Of a stretch of 64,000 nt of DNA, positions 54,401 through 63,934 are shown one piece after another. The position numbers were made by a program, and so were the translations under genes. The stretch is from contig NZ_CP108427.1 in the NCBI RefSeq assembly GCF_035982055.1, positions 3,038,001 to 3,102,000 of the forward strand, in the 5' to 3' direction. The notes under the pieces were generated by a model. That model was not told the origin of the DNA. It did not search any database and worked only from the letters and a program-made list of their open reading frames with translations. Numbering within the stretch: position 1 is the stretch's first letter; each line of letters opens with the position of its first letter. Source of the stretch: Streptomyces sp. NBC_01288 (lineage in GTDB: Bacteria > Actinomycetota > Actinomycetes > Streptomycetales > Streptomycetaceae).

Positions 54401-55060
54401 TCACACGGGGACGACGAAGAAGTCCGTGACGAAGCAGGTGACTTCACCGGCCGCCGTCCGGCCGATCCAGGTGGGGTAGGCGCCGTCGCCCCAGCCGGAG
54501 GTGAAGGCGGCCAGGTTGTGCCCGGTGTCGGGGGCGGTGATCAGGTGGGGTCCCGGGGCCCACTTGCTCTGCTCGAAGGCGTCCCACAGCGGGCCCTCGT
54601 CGCCCTCGCACTCCGGGAAGGAGCCGTCGACCGACGCGTCGTAGAACGCGCCCGTGCCGGCGTCGACGCCGTAGCCGTAGAACTCGTCCTCGGTGAGATC
54701 GGCGAGGTCCTGGCCGGGCTGGAGGGCGAGTTCCCAGCCGGCGGTGGGCTCGTCCCGTATGACCAGGCGGGCGGCGGCCACGCGCAAGTGCGGGTCGTCG
54801 GACGGGAGTTGATCGGGCCGGGTGAGGGTGGCGACGGCCGCTTCGACGCGGTAGTGGCCGGGGTCCACGGCGACCGTGAAGGGTTCTGCCTCGCCCTGGC
54901 CGAGGCCGACGAAGGGGTCGCAGGCGATCACCTGGCCGGTGGGGAGCCAGAGTCGGCCGCCGTCGACGAGGTGGATCACGCCGACCGTGCCGGTCTCGTC
55001 CTCCCTGAACTCGCTGCCCGGCGTGAACAGCCAGGTGTAGTCACGAGCGGTCATCGGCAT
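54401..55060 (-). CDS. DUF4241 domain protein
   Basis: This 219-residue soluble acidic protein fits DUF4241. It has LWLPTGQVIACDPFVGLG, FTVAVDPGHYRVEAAVAT, YGVDAGTGAFYDASVDGSF and a C-terminal GWGDGAYPTWIGRTAAGEVTCFVTDF. The function of the family is unknown; it often appears as a stand-alone or immunity-like protein. The ATG at 55060 is chosen over the second ATG two codons inside. It is followed on the same strand by the HAD gene. Confidence 0.8.
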   Translation of the reverse strand: MPMTARDYTWLFTPGSEFREDETGTVGVIHLVDGGRLWLPTGQVIACDPFVGLGQGEAEPFTVAVDPGHYRVEAAVATLTRPDQLPSDDPHLRVAAARLVIRDEPTAGWELALQPGQDLADLTEDEFYGYGVDAGTGAFYDASVDGSFPECEGDEGPLWDAFEQSKWAPGPHLITAPDTGHNLAAFTSGWGDGAYPTWIGRTAAGEVTCFVTDFFVVPV

Positions 55061-55132
55061 GAAAGGTGCCTTTCCTGAACGATCTTCAATGATCCGGAAC
55101 CCTAACGCCCCGCACTGACAACGCCGAAGGGA

Positions 55133-55154
55133 CGGCAGGCCGCTGCGGCTGCCG
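55133..55154 (-). terminator. weak hairpin after gltX
   Basis: About 9-bp stem with one bulge (CGGCAGCCG / CGGCCTGCCG) 21 nt past the gltX stop codon. Confidence 0.35.
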
Positions 55155-55174
55155 CCCCTTCACGCGTGCGTGCG

Positions 55175-56650
55175 TTACGCGGCCAGCTTGGCGAGGGCCG
55201 CGTCGATCCTGGCGAGGGTCTTCTCCTTGCCGAGGATCTCCAGGGACTCGAAGAGCGGCAGGCCGATCGTGCGGCCGGTGACGGCGACGCGGACCGGGGC
55301 CTGCGCCTTGCCGAGCTTGAGGCCGTGGGTCTCACCGGCGGCCAGGACGGCCTCCTTGAGGGCCTCGGCCGAGGTCCAGTCCGCGGACTCCAGCTTCTCG
55401 CGGGCCGTGCGGAGAAGAGCGTCCGAGCCCTCCTTCATCGCCTTCGTCCAGGACGCCTCGTCCTCGACCGGCTCGGCCAGGAACAGGAAGTCGACGTTGT
55501 CCGTGATCTCCGACAACACCTTCAGGCGGGTCTGCGCGTGCGGCGCGACCGCCTGCCACTTGGCCTCGTCGAAGTCCTCAGGCGCCCAGGGGGCGAACGG
55601 GGCCTGGAGCCAGGGGGCGCAGCGCTCGGTGAAGTCCTTCACGTCGAGCAGGCGGATGTGGTCGGCGTTGATCGCCTCGCACTTCTTCAGGTCGAAGCGC
55701 GCCGGGTTGGGGTTCACGTCGGAGATCTCGAAGGCCGCGACCATCTCGTCCATCGAGAAGACGTCCCGGTCGGCGGCGAGCGACCAGCCCAGCAGGGAAA
55801 GGTAGTTGAGCAGTCCCTCGGGCAGGAACCCGCGCTCCCTGTAGAGGTTGAGCGAGGACTCCGGGTCACGCTTGGAGAGCTTCTTGTTGCCCTCGCCCAT
55901 CACGTACGGCAGGTGCCCGAAGGAGGGGATCCGCTTGGCGACGCCCAGGTCGATCAGCGCCTTGTAGAGGGCGATCTGGCGCGGGGTGGAGGAGAGCAGG
56001 TCCTCGCCGCGCAGGACGTGGGTGATCTCCATCAGGGCGTCGTCGACCGGGTTGACCAGCGTGTACAGCGGGGCGCCGTTGGCCCGGACGATGCCGTAGT
56101 CCGGCACGTTCTCCGCGGTGAACGTCAGCTCGCCGCGGACCAGGTCCGTGAAGGTGATCGTCTCGTCGGGCATCCGGAACCGGACGATCGGCGTACGGCC
56201 CTCGGCCTTGTAGGCGTCGACCTGCTCGGCGCTCAGGTCGCGGCAGTGGCCGTCGTAGCCGGACGGCTTGCCGGCGGCGCGGGCGGCGTCGCGGCGGGCG
56301 TCCAGCTCCGCCGTGGAGCAGTAGCAGTGGTAGGCGCGGCCGGCGTCCTGGAGCTGCCGCGCGACGTCCTTGTAGATGTCCATGCGCTGCGACTGGCGGT
56401 ACGGCGCGTGCGGGCCGCCGACCTCGGGGCCCTCGTCCCAGTCGAAGCCCAGCCAGCGCAGCGAGTCGAGCAGCTGGTCGTACGACTCCTCGGAGTCGCG
56501 GGCCGCGTCGGTGTCCTCGATGCGGAAGACCAGAGTGCCCTGGTGGTGCTTGGCGAACGCCCAGTTGAACAGGGCGGTGCGGACCAGGCCCACGTGCGGG
56601 TTGCCGGTCGGCGAGGGGCAGAAACGGACGCGTACGGGTGCGCTAGCCAC
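55175..56650 (-). CDS. gltX: glutamate--tRNA ligase
   Basis: This class I synthetase charges tRNA-Glu (and, in actinobacteria, tRNA-Gln for later amidation). The 491-residue protein has the HIGH-type motif [11 protein letters not shown], the KMSKS-type motif KLSKRDP, and [17 protein letters not shown]. The GTG at 56650 ([10 protein letters not shown]) overlaps the upstream FAH gene by 8 nt; a TTG at 56659 is an alternative. Its substrate tRNA genes lie only 2 kb away, which may be chance. Confidence 0.95.
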   Translation of the reverse strand: MASAPVRVRFCPSPTGNPHVGLVRTALFNWAFAKHHQGTLVFRIEDTDAARDSEESYDQLLDSLRWLGFDWDEGPEVGGPHAPYRQSQRMDIYKDVARQLQDAGRAYHCYCSTAELDARRDAARAAGKPSGYDGHCRDLSAEQVDAYKAEGRTPIVRFRMPDETITFTDLVRGELTFTAENVPDYGIVRANGAPLYTLVNPVDDALMEITHVLRGEDLLSSTPRQIALYKALIDLGVAKRIPSFGHLPYVMGEGNKKLSKRDPESSLNLYRERGFLPEGLLNYLSLLGWSLAADRDVFSMDEMVAAFEISDVNPNPARFDLKKCEAINADHIRLLDVKDFTERCAPWLQAPFAPWAPEDFDEAKWQAVAPHAQTRLKVLSEITDNVDFLFLAEPVEDEASWTKAMKEGSDALLRTAREKLESADWTSAEALKEAVLAAGETHGLKLGKAQAPVRVAVTGRTIGLPLFESLEILGKEKTLARIDAALAKLAA

Positions 56651-57419
56651 GCTTGACAACCTTGTTCGTGAGAGTGCCGATGCCTTCGATGGAGACGGCG
56701 ACCTCGTCGCCGACGGTGAGCGGTCCGACGCCTGCCGGGGTGCCCGTGAGGATCACGTCGCCGGGGAGCAGCGTCATGGCCTCGGTGATGTTGACGATCA
56801 GGTCCTCGATCGAGTGGATCATCTCGCTGGTGCGGCCGAGCTGGCGCTGCTGTCCGTTGACCGTGAGCTGGATGGTGAGGTCGCTCGGGTCGAGGTCCGT
56901 CTCCACCCAGGGGCCGAGCGGGCAGGAGGTGTCGAAGCCCTTGGCCCGGGCCCACTGCTTCTCGCGCTTCTGGACGTCCCGCGCGGTGATGTCGTTGGCG
57001 CAGGTGTAGCCGAGGATGACGTCCTTGACGCGCTCGCGCGGGACCTCGCGGCACATCCGTCCGATGACGACGGCCAGTTCGGCCTCGTGGTGGAGGTCCT
57101 CGGTGAAGGAGGGGTACTGGATGTCGTCGCCGGAGCCGATCACCGAGGTGGACGGCTTGAAGAAGGCGAAGGGGACGTCCGGCACCTCGTTGCCCAGTTC
57201 GCGGGCGTGCTCGGCGTAGTTGCGGCCGTAGGCGACGACCTTGTTCGGGAGGACCGGCGGCAGCAGCCTGACCTTGCTGAGCGGGACCTTCGTACCGGAG
57301 AGTTCGAAGTCCGCGAACGGGATGCCCTTGATGATGTCGAGGACGAGCTCGTCCGGCTTGTCGCCCTCGACCGCGCCGAAGGCGACGTTCCCGTCGATGG
57401 AGAATCTGGCGATGCGCAC
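56643..57419 (-). CDS. fumarylacetoacetate hydrolase-family protein
   Basis: This 258-residue protein belongs to the FAH superfamily, which includes hydrolases, decarboxylases and oxaloacetate tautomerases. It has [42 protein letters not shown] (metal-binding Glu residues), [14 protein letters not shown] and [15 protein letters not shown]. The exact reaction cannot be read. The ATG at 57419 is clear. It overlaps gltX, so the two are co-transcribed. Confidence 0.9.
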   Translation of the reverse strand: MRIARFSIDGNVAFGAVEGDKPDELVLDIIKGIPFADFELSGTKVPLSKVRLLPPVLPNKVVAYGRNYAEHARELGNEVPDVPFAFFKPSTSVIGSGDDIQYPSFTEDLHHEAELAVVIGRMCREVPRERVKDVILGYTCANDITARDVQKREKQWARAKGFDTSCPLGPWVETDLDPSDLTIQLTVNGQQRQLGRTSEMIHSIEDLIVNITEAMTLLPGDVILTGTPAGVGPLTVGDEVAVSIEGIGTLTNKVVKRG

Positions 57420-57498
57420 GGGATCCTGGCGCCCCTCACTGAGCTGGCTGGAGTCTGACGCTCCAGGCTAGCGCGGTGCGGGGCCCCTCCTCGCGCGA

Positions 57499-57684
57499 TT
57501 ACTCCGCGGCGGCGGTGACCGGGATCTCCATGAGGATGGTGCGGCGCGGGTTGGCCGTCTGGGCCGGCAGGTCGAGCGAGTGTTCCTGCAGCTCCGGCGT
57601 CTGCAGCGGCTCGGCGTCCGTGAGGTGCGCCAGCGTCGTGCGTCGCGGGTTGGCAATGTTGCGGAACATCATCGTGGTCTTCAC
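57499..57684 (-). CDS. small repeat-containing protein of unknown function
   Basis: This 61-residue protein begins MKTTMMFRNIANPRR. It contains two copies of an ANPRRT-x-L motif (residues 11-18 and 44-51), separated by an acidic Leu/Pro/Gln linker (AHLTDAEPLQTPELQEHSLD). Third-codon positions are almost all G or C, so it is clearly coding. The GTG start at 57684 has GAGGG upstream. It has no cysteine and no neighbouring modification enzyme. Nothing in it identifies a function. Confidence 0.7.
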   Translation of the reverse strand: MKTTMMFRNIANPRRTTLAHLTDAEPLQTPELQEHSLDLPAQTANPRRTILMEIPVTAAAE

Positions 57685-58256
57685 TGTTGTACTCGACCCT
57701 CGTCGTCCGTGGGTGGGTGGTTGGCAGTATGTGCCCTCATGTAAAGCGTCAGGCTAAACATCCAATTCCCGGCCGAAGACGCGAAGGGCCCCTGATCTGG
57801 GTGTGAGTTTGCTCACGGCCGTATGGGCAAAGCGTCCAATTCGGACCCCCAACTCACCTCAACGAAACGGACATTGCCCCCTTGAAGCTGTCATTCCGCT
57901 CCTGATCATGGCGACTTGGGCACCTGGCATGCCCCCAGGGGTCGTGGGGATATGCCCCCTTTGGAGTGAATAGCTTTCTACGTCTCGTGACGCACCCCTC
58001 ACGCGGTGTCACACAGGTCACAGCCTGGCCTACGGGCCTTGTTGGAGATCCGGCACTGTGCTGGAATTCCACGGACCGCCGCAGAATCAGCCCGGCGCGC
58101 AGAGGGCGCAACGCAGCGCCAGGGGCGGCGGAAGGGGGAGCAGCGCCGGTCACTCACGACCACACACTGGGGGGCGCGTTCAGGGCGCTCCCTAAGACGC
58201 CGACACCGTCCTTCCGTTCGCGCGGAGGGGCGCCTGGTCCAGAGGTTGCGACGCTA
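57685..58256. other. divergent region before the conservon
   Basis: 572 nt between the small gene and cvnA. TGCCCCC recurs at 57875, 57930 and 57953, and a TCCAATTC element occurs twice (near 57758 and 57834). Presumably holds the cvn promoter. No gene is supported; the cvnA frame stays open upstream to 57966, but this part lacks a protein-like pattern. Confidence 0.45.
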
Positions 58257-61200
58257 GTGCAGGGACGTTTCAAGAGGGATGGCAGTGCTTCGGCGGAGCC
58301 GGAGCCGCATGGCGGGGCTGGCCCCAAGACCGGCAGCTCCTCGCCCCAGCACGCCCAGAACCCGGGCCCGGCGCCGTCAGGCGACGGTGGAGGCCCCGGG
58401 CGCCCCGGCGTGTCCGCAGCCCCGACCCCCACGCCCTCGGTGAAGCCGCCGTCGGGCGCACCAGGACCCGGACCGCGCGTCGCTCTGCGTAACTGGCGCA
58501 TCTCCACGCGCCTGGTCTCGCTGCTCGCGCTCCCGGTGGTCGCGGCCACCTCGCTGGGCGCTCTGCGCATCAGCGACTCCATGACCGACATCCAGCAGCT
58601 CGACAACATGAAGCTGCTGACGGACATGACCAAGCAGGCCACCGAGCTGGCCACCGCGCTCCAGGAGGAGCGCGACCAGTCGGCCGGTCCCCTCTCGCAC
58701 GGTGGCAAGGCCACCGACTACGAGGTCAAGGGCTACGAGGACAAGACCGACCGCGCCCGCGACAACTTCATCAACGCCTCGGAAGAGGTCGACAGCGCCA
58801 GCAAGAGCGGCAACCTCCAGGGTGTCCGGGAGAGCCTGGTCGGTCTCGCGACCGAGCTGGACAACCTCGACAAGATCCGCAAGACGGCGTACCAGTCGAA
58901 GGGCAACTCGACGCAGACGGTCGACGCCTACCACCGGCTGATCAGCCAGCTGCTGGACCTCTCGCAGGACATGGCGGAGGCCACCAGCAACCCGGAGATG
59001 ATCCAGCGCACCCGCGCCCTGGCGGCCTTCTCCGCCGCCAAGGAGTTCTCCTCCGTGCAGCGCGCGGTGATCGCGGCGGCCCTGCCGAACAACAACACGC
59101 AGGTCGGCACTCTCTCCTCCAACGACCGGCTCTACGCCGACTCCGCTCTGGAGAGCGAGAAGTCGGAACTGAGCATCTTCCGCAACATCTACGGCAACCA
59201 GGGCGCCGAGGACCTCATCTCGCCCATCGAGGACGGCAACCCGACCATCGAGTCGGCCGACACCTACGCCCAGCGTGTCCTCGACAACCAGAACGGCCTG
59301 GCCTCGCTGGACAAGCGGTCCTACAAGGACTGGGTGGACGACAGCTCGACCAAGATCGAGCAGATGAAGAAGATCGAGCACACGCTGCTTGAGGACATGG
59401 AACAGAAGGCCCGCGAGCTGCGCTCCGCCTCCGAGCGCGAGGCGATCATCTCCGGTGCGCTGATCCTGCTCGTGCTCGGCGTCTCCCTCGTCGGCGCCTT
59501 CGTCATCGCCCGGTCCATGATCCGCTCGCTGCGCCGCCTCCAGGAGACCGCCAACAAGGTCGCCCAGGACCGGCTGCCCGAGCTGGTCCGGCAGCTGTCC
59601 GAGTCCGACCCGCAGGACGTCGACACGTCCGTGGAGTCGGTCGGTGTGCACTCCCGGGACGAGATCGGCCAGGTGGCCTCGGCCTTCGACGACGTGCACC
59701 GCGAGGCCGTCCGCCTCGCCTCCGAGCAGGCCATGCTGCGGGGCAACGTCAACGCGATGTTCACCAACCTCTCGCGCCGCTCCCAGGGCCTCATCCAGCG
59801 TCAGCTCTCGCTCATCTCCGAGCTGGAGTCCCGCGAGGCCGACCCTGACCAGCTGTCCTCGCTCTTCAAGCTCGACCACCTCGCGACCCGCATGCGCCGT
59901 AACGGTGAGAACCTCCTGGTCCTCGCCGGTGAGGAGCCCGGCCGCCGCTGGACCCGTCCGGTCCCGCTGGTCGACGTGCTCCGCGCCGCCGCCTCCGAGG
60001 TGGAGCAGTACGAGCGCATCGAGCTCTCCTCCGTGCCGACCACCGAAGTGGCCGGCCGTGTGGTCAACGACCTCGTGCACCTCCTCGCCGAGCTGCTGGA
60101 GAACGCGACCTCCTTCTCCTCGCCGCAGACCAAGGTCAAGGTCACCGGTCACGCGCTGCCCGACGGCCGCGTCCTGATCGAGATCCACGACACCGGTATC
60201 GGCCTCTCCCCCGAGGACCTCGCGGCGATCAACGAGCGGCTCGCCTCGCCGCCCACCGTGGACGTCTCGGTCTCCCGCCGCATGGGTCTGTTCGTGGTCG
60301 GCCGCCTCTCGCAGCGCCACGGCATCCGCATCCAGCTCCGGCCCTCCGACTCCGGTGGTACGACCGCGCTGGTCATGCTCCCCGTCGACGTCGCCCAGGG
60401 CGGCAAGAAGCCCGCTCCGGGCAAGCCCGGTCAGGCCGCCGTCGGCTCTGCCGCGGCGGCTGCCGCGGCCGGTGCCGGTGCGGCCCGCCGGGGCAACGGC
60501 CAGGGTGGTTCCGCGCTCGGCGCGGGTGCGCCCGCCGGTGGCAACGGTGGACTTCTCGGTGCCGGGGCCGCTCCGCGCAGCCAGGTCGGTGCCGGTCAGG
60601 GCCCGCGGGCCGCGCTGCCCGGTACGGGTGGTGGACGTCCGGGTGGACCCGGCGGTCCCGGTGGTCCGGGCGGTGCGCGTGGGCCTCAGGGTCCCTCGGC
60701 GCCGCAGGGCCGTCCGGCCGCGGGTTCCGGTGCCGGTCTCTTCGGCCAGGCCCCGGGCGCCCCGCAGGGTATGCAGGCGGCCGGTACGAGTACTCCGCAG
60801 GGCTTCGGCGACGGTCGCCAGGACGCCTTCGGCGGACCCCCGCCGCAGGGCAACCCGGTGCCGCCGCAGCGCACGAGCAACGACGAGCCCGAGCCGCCCC
60901 GCGGTGGTGGCCGGCGGCGTGGCCGTCAGCCGCAGCTCCCGCCGCGCGGCGGTGCGCGGGCCGAGCTGCCCGGCGGCAACAACAACCAGCGTCCGAGCTG
61001 GAGCGACGAGAACGCGCAGCCCCCGCTGGGCCGCGGCAACCTCGACGCCCCGCGCGGTCACGACGAGCGGGACGCCGAGCAGACCTCCCGGATGCCGCGC
61101 GTCGACGACCGCCAGGGCCCCGCGGCCACGACGGAGATGCCGGCGATACCGCGCCTCGACGCGCAGGACAGCGGCCAGTTCCCGCGCCCGGGCACCAACG

Positions 61201-62234
61201 GGCAGCAGAACACCGGCCAGTTCCCGCGTCCCGGCGCCAACGGGTCCCAGAACACCGGCTCGTTCCCCCGCCAGGGCGGCAACGGACCTCAGGACACAGG
61301 GCAGTTCGCGCGTCCCGGGGCGAACGGATCGCAGGGCGGCGGGCAGTTCCCGCGGCCGGGTACGAGCGGACCGCAGGACACCGGCTCGTTCCCGCGGCCC
61401 GAGTTCGACACCCCGCATCCCGGTGCCAACTCCCCGCAGAACGGCGGCCAGTTCGTCCGCTCGGACGTCTTCGGCACCCCGCCGAGCGGCCCGTCGAGCC
61501 AGGCCAACAACCCGTCGAACCCGGCCAACACGGGACAGTTCGCCGTCCCGCAGGCGTACGACGCCAGCTCCACGGGCCAGTTCGCGACACCCGGCTTTGA
61601 CAACGGCTCCACCGGTCAGCACAATCTGCCGAACCGTCAGAACCCCGCGAACACCGGGCAGTTCGAGCGGCCGCAGGTCAACGGGAACCGCAACGGCGCC
61701 GACCTCGGCGCCCAACGGCCGCCCGCCCCGCAGCGTCCCACCCGCCAGGAGCCCGAGGCGTTGCCGCCTGCCACGGGTCCCGGTGACGGCAGGACGCCGC
61801 TGTACGACACGCTGGAGACCAACTGGTTCCACGGCCAGCAGGCGGAGCAGCAGAGCCAGACCAACGGCTCCGCCCCCGCCCCGCAGCCGCAGGCACCGTC
61901 GGCTCCGGCGACACCCCCCCAACGTCCCACGGGCGGTACGTGGCGCAGCTCGCCGAACGACGACCTCGTCCGGCAGGCAGAGCGTGTACGGCAACCGGCC
62001 GCGGGCGGCGTCACCACCTCCGGCCTGCCGCGCCGGGTGCCCAGGGCGAACCTCGTCCCGGGTACGGCTCAGCAGCAACAGCACCAAACCGGTCCGCAGG
62101 TCTCCCGTGCGCCTGACGACGTACGCGGCCGGCTGACCAATCTCCGTCGGGGCATCGCACAGGGTCGACAGGCCGGTACGGGTACCGGCCAGACCGGCAG
62201 CTTCCCCAGCCCCACTCACCAGCAGGAGCGTTAG
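58257..62234 (+). CDS. cvnA: conservon sensor histidine kinase-like protein CvnA
   Basis: This is the membrane sensor of the cvn GPCR-like system of Streptomyces. The 1325-residue protein has a Pro/Gly-rich leader, then a membrane segment near residue 85-100 (LVSLLALPVVAATSLGALR) and a long extracytoplasmic helical nitrate-sensor-like domain. A second membrane segment lies at about 395-415 (IISGALILLVLGVSLVGAFVIA), followed by a HAMP-type region. The HATPase domain has LLAELLENATSFS (N box) and IHDTGIGLS. The last 600 residues are low-complexity with repeated TGQFPRPG motifs. The GTG at 58257 is preferred; it lacks a strong ribosome binding site. Confidence 0.9.
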   Translation: MQGRFKRDGSASAEPEPHGGAGPKTGSSSPQHAQNPGPAPSGDGGGPGRPGVSAAPTPTPSVKPPSGAPGPGPRVALRNWRISTRLVSLLALPVVAATSLGALRISDSMTDIQQLDNMKLLTDMTKQATELATALQEERDQSAGPLSHGGKATDYEVKGYEDKTDRARDNFINASEEVDSASKSGNLQGVRESLVGLATELDNLDKIRKTAYQSKGNSTQTVDAYHRLISQLLDLSQDMAEATSNPEMIQRTRALAAFSAAKEFSSVQRAVIAAALPNNNTQVGTLSSNDRLYADSALESEKSELSIFRNIYGNQGAEDLISPIEDGNPTIESADTYAQRVLDNQNGLASLDKRSYKDWVDDSSTKIEQMKKIEHTLLEDMEQKARELRSASEREAIISGALILLVLGVSLVGAFVIARSMIRSLRRLQETANKVAQDRLPELVRQLSESDPQDVDTSVESVGVHSRDEIGQVASAFDDVHREAVRLASEQAMLRGNVNAMFTNLSRRSQGLIQRQLSLISELESREADPDQLSSLFKLDHLATRMRRNGENLLVLAGEEPGRRWTRPVPLVDVLRAAASEVEQYERIELSSVPTTEVAGRVVNDLVHLLAELLENATSFSSPQTKVKVTGHALPDGRVLIEIHDTGIGLSPEDLAAINERLASPPTVDVSVSRRMGLFVVGRLSQRHGIRIQLRPSDSGGTTALVMLPVDVAQGGKKPAPGKPGQAAVGSAAAAAAAGAGAARRGNGQGGSALGAGAPAGGNGGLLGAGAAPRSQVGAGQGPRAALPGTGGGRPGGPGGPGGPGGARGPQGPSAPQGRPAAGSGAGLFGQAPGAPQGMQAAGTSTPQGFGDGRQDAFGGPPPQGNPVPPQRTSNDEPEPPRGGGRRRGRQPQLPPRGGARAELPGGNNNQRPSWSDENAQPPLGRGNLDAPRGHDERDAEQTSRMPRVDDRQGPAATTEMPAIPRLDAQDSGQFPRPGTNGQQNTGQFPRPGANGSQNTGSFPRQGGNGPQDTGQFARPGANGSQGGGQFPRPGTSGPQDTGSFPRPEFDTPHPGANSPQNGGQFVRSDVFGTPPSGPSSQANNPSNPANTGQFAVPQAYDASSTGQFATPGFDNGSTGQHNLPNRQNPANTGQFERPQVNGNRNGADLGAQRPPAPQRPTRQEPEALPPATGPGDGRTPLYDTLETNWFHGQQAEQQSQTNGSAPAPQPQAPSAPATPPQRPTGGTWRSSPNDDLVRQAERVRQPAAGGVTTSGLPRRVPRANLVPGTAQQQQHQTGPQVSRAPDDVRGRLTNLRRGIAQGRQAGTGTGQTGSFPSPTHQQER

Positions 62235-62243
62235 TTGAGCCAG

Positions 62244-62657
62244 ATGAGCCAGGCGGCACAGAACCTCAACTGGTTGATAACCAACTTCGTGGACAACACC
62301 CCCGGGGTGTCCCACACCGTCGTCGTGTCTGCCGACGGACTCCTTCTGGCCATGTCGGAAGGGTTCCCGCGCGACCGCGCCGACCAGCTCGCGGCCGTGG
62401 CCTCCGGGCTCACCTCGCTGACGGCCGGGGCATCCCGGATCTTCGAAGGCGGCGACGTGGCACAGACGGTCGTGGAGATGGAACGGGGATTCCTCTTCCT
62501 CATGTCCGTCTCGGACGGCTCGTCCCTGGCAGTGCTCGCGCACCCCGAGTGCGACATCGGTCTCGTCGGCTACGAGATGGCACTGCTCGTCGATCGTGCG
62601 GGGGCGGTCCTCACACCGGACCTGCGCGCCGAACTCCAGGGCAGTCTGCTTCACTGA
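62244..62657 (+). CDS. cvnB: conservon protein CvnB (roadblock/LC7 domain)
   Basis: Roadblock/LC7 protein expected to act as a GTPase-associated regulator of CvnD. The 137-residue protein has NLNWLITNFVDNTPGVSHTVVVSADGL and GLTSLTAGASRIFEGGDVAQTVVEMERG, typical of the family. The ATG at 62244 is preferred to the TTG at 62235, as it gives the length of known CvnB. Directly follows cvnA. Confidence 0.93.
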   Translation: MSQAAQNLNWLITNFVDNTPGVSHTVVVSADGLLLAMSEGFPRDRADQLAAVASGLTSLTAGASRIFEGGDVAQTVVEMERGFLFLMSVSDGSSLAVLAHPECDIGLVGYEMALLVDRAGAVLTPDLRAELQGSLLH

Positions 62658-62768
62658 CCGGCCCCGGCACCACCCGTCTCACCAAATCACCGTCCGGCCG
62701 CCACAATCCCCCCACCGGCCCTGTCAGACGGCTAGCCCGACCGACTTGCTGTCCCGCCCGGAGGATTC

Positions 62769-63167
62769 ATGACCCCGCCCACCGCCTCTCACGACCCGTA
62801 CGCCGAGCCGTACGGGGACGAGGGCGACCAGCCGCTGGTCCGTCCGTATGCGATGACCGGCGGCCGGACCAGGCCGCGCTACCAGCTCGCCATCGAGGCG
62901 CTGATCAGCACCACGGCCGACCCGGCAGCGCTGATGGGACTGCTCCCTGAGCACCAGCGCATCTGCCACCTGTGCCGCGAGGTCAAGTCGGTGGCCGAGG
63001 TGTCGGCACTCCTCGCCATGCCCCTCGGTGTGGCCAGGATCCTCGTCGCGGACCTCGCCGAGGCCGGACTGGTGGCCATCCACCAGCCGGGCGGCGACGA
63101 GAACAACGGCGGCGCACCGGACGTGACGCTGCTCGAAAGGGTGCTCAGTGGACTTCGCAAGCTCTGA
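62769..63167 (+). CDS. cvnC: conservon protein CvnC (DUF742)
   Basis: DUF742 protein, probably with a winged-helix fold. The 132-residue sequence has LVRPYAMTGGRTRPRYQLAIEALI, HQRICHLCREVKSVAEVSALLAMPLGVARILVADLAEAGLV and a C-terminal LLERVLSGLRKL. It is thought to adapt the cvn membrane complex. Its end overlaps the start of cvnD by 20 nt. Confidence 0.92.
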   Translation: MTPPTASHDPYAEPYGDEGDQPLVRPYAMTGGRTRPRYQLAIEALISTTADPAALMGLLPEHQRICHLCREVKSVAEVSALLAMPLGVARILVADLAEAGLVAIHQPGGDENNGGAPDVTLLERVLSGLRKL

Positions 63168-63723
63168 CGGAGGGCGGGCGACCACCTCCGCGAAGATCGT
63201 GGTGGCGGGTGGCTTCGGCGTCGGCAAGACCACGTTCGTGGGTGCCGTCTCGGAAATCAACCCGCTGCGCACGGAGGCCGTCATGACGTCCGCGTCCGCG
63301 GGCATCGACGACCTCACCCACACCGGGGACAAGACCACCACCACGGTGGCCATGGACTTCGGACGCATCACCCTGGACCAGGACCTGATCCTGTACCTCT
63401 TCGGTACGCCGGGTCAGGACCGCTTCTGGTTCATGTGGGACGACCTGGTGCGCGGCGCGATCGGCGCCGTCGTCCTGGTCGACACCCGCCGGCTGGCCGA
63501 CTGCTTCCCCGCGGTCGACTACTTCGAGAACAGCGGGCTGCCCTTCGTCATCGCCCTCAACGGCTTCGACGGGCACCAGCCGTACAACCCGGAGGAGGTG
63601 CGCGAGGCCCTGCAGATCGGTCCGGACGCACCGATCATCACGACGGACGCCCGGCACCGCTCGGACGCGAAGAGTGCGCTGATCACGCTGGTCGAGCACG
63701 CACTCATGGCCCGGCTGCGGTAG
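63148..63723 (+). CDS. cvnD: conservon GTPase CvnD
   Basis: Small Ras-like GTPase that acts as the signalling switch of the conservon. The 191-residue protein has P-loop GGFGVGKTTFVGA, switch II region FGTPGQDRFWFMW (G at the usual Gln position context) and ALNGFDGHQ in place of the canonical NKxD. The GTG start at 63148 overlaps cvnC. The non-canonical G4 motif is a feature of this family. Confidence 0.93.
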   Translation: MDFASSDGGRATTSAKIVVAGGFGVGKTTFVGAVSEINPLRTEAVMTSASAGIDDLTHTGDKTTTTVAMDFGRITLDQDLILYLFGTPGQDRFWFMWDDLVRGAIGAVVLVDTRRLADCFPAVDYFENSGLPFVIALNGFDGHQPYNPEEVREALQIGPDAPIITTDARHRSDAKSALITLVEHALMARLR

Positions 63724-63741
63724 CTTGCGACGGGGCTCTGT

Positions 63742-63900
63742 ATGCAGTTCTCAAGTCGGCAGCGCCATACGGCAGTTGTCGTAGACACCCCGGAGCCGGC
63801 TGTGGCCTTTGACACGGTCGGCCCCGGTGTTCATAACGTTTCGGCAGAGGAATCCGGTGGTACCGCAACGCGTCGCGGTCATCCGGTGCCACTGCGCTAA
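63742..63900 (+). CDS. possible 52-residue ORF before the conservon terminator
   Basis: An ATG at 63742 opens a 52-codon frame (MQFSSRQRHTAVVVDTPEP at the start) ending four bases before a strong terminator. GGGG lies about 7 nt upstream. About 61% G/C at third positions is much lower than the neighbouring genes, so coding status is doubtful. Confidence 0.25.
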   Translation: MQFSSRQRHTAVVVDTPEPAVAFDTVGPGVHNVSAEESGGTATRRGHPVPLR

Positions 63901-63903
63901 CAA

Positions 63904-63934
63904 AGCCCCGCCTTTTGGCGGGGCTCGCTCTTTA
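63904..63934 (+). terminator. intrinsic terminator closing the conservon
   Basis: 9-bp perfect stem (AGCCCCGCC / GGCGGGGCT) with a TTTT loop followed by a T-rich CGCTCTTT tract. The remaining DNA to 64000 shows no gene. Confidence 0.75.

Noticed and set aside
58377..62654. 1425-codon minus-strand frame opposite cvnA
   Set aside because: Low-complexity mirror of cvnA; spans a gene boundary and lacks motifs.
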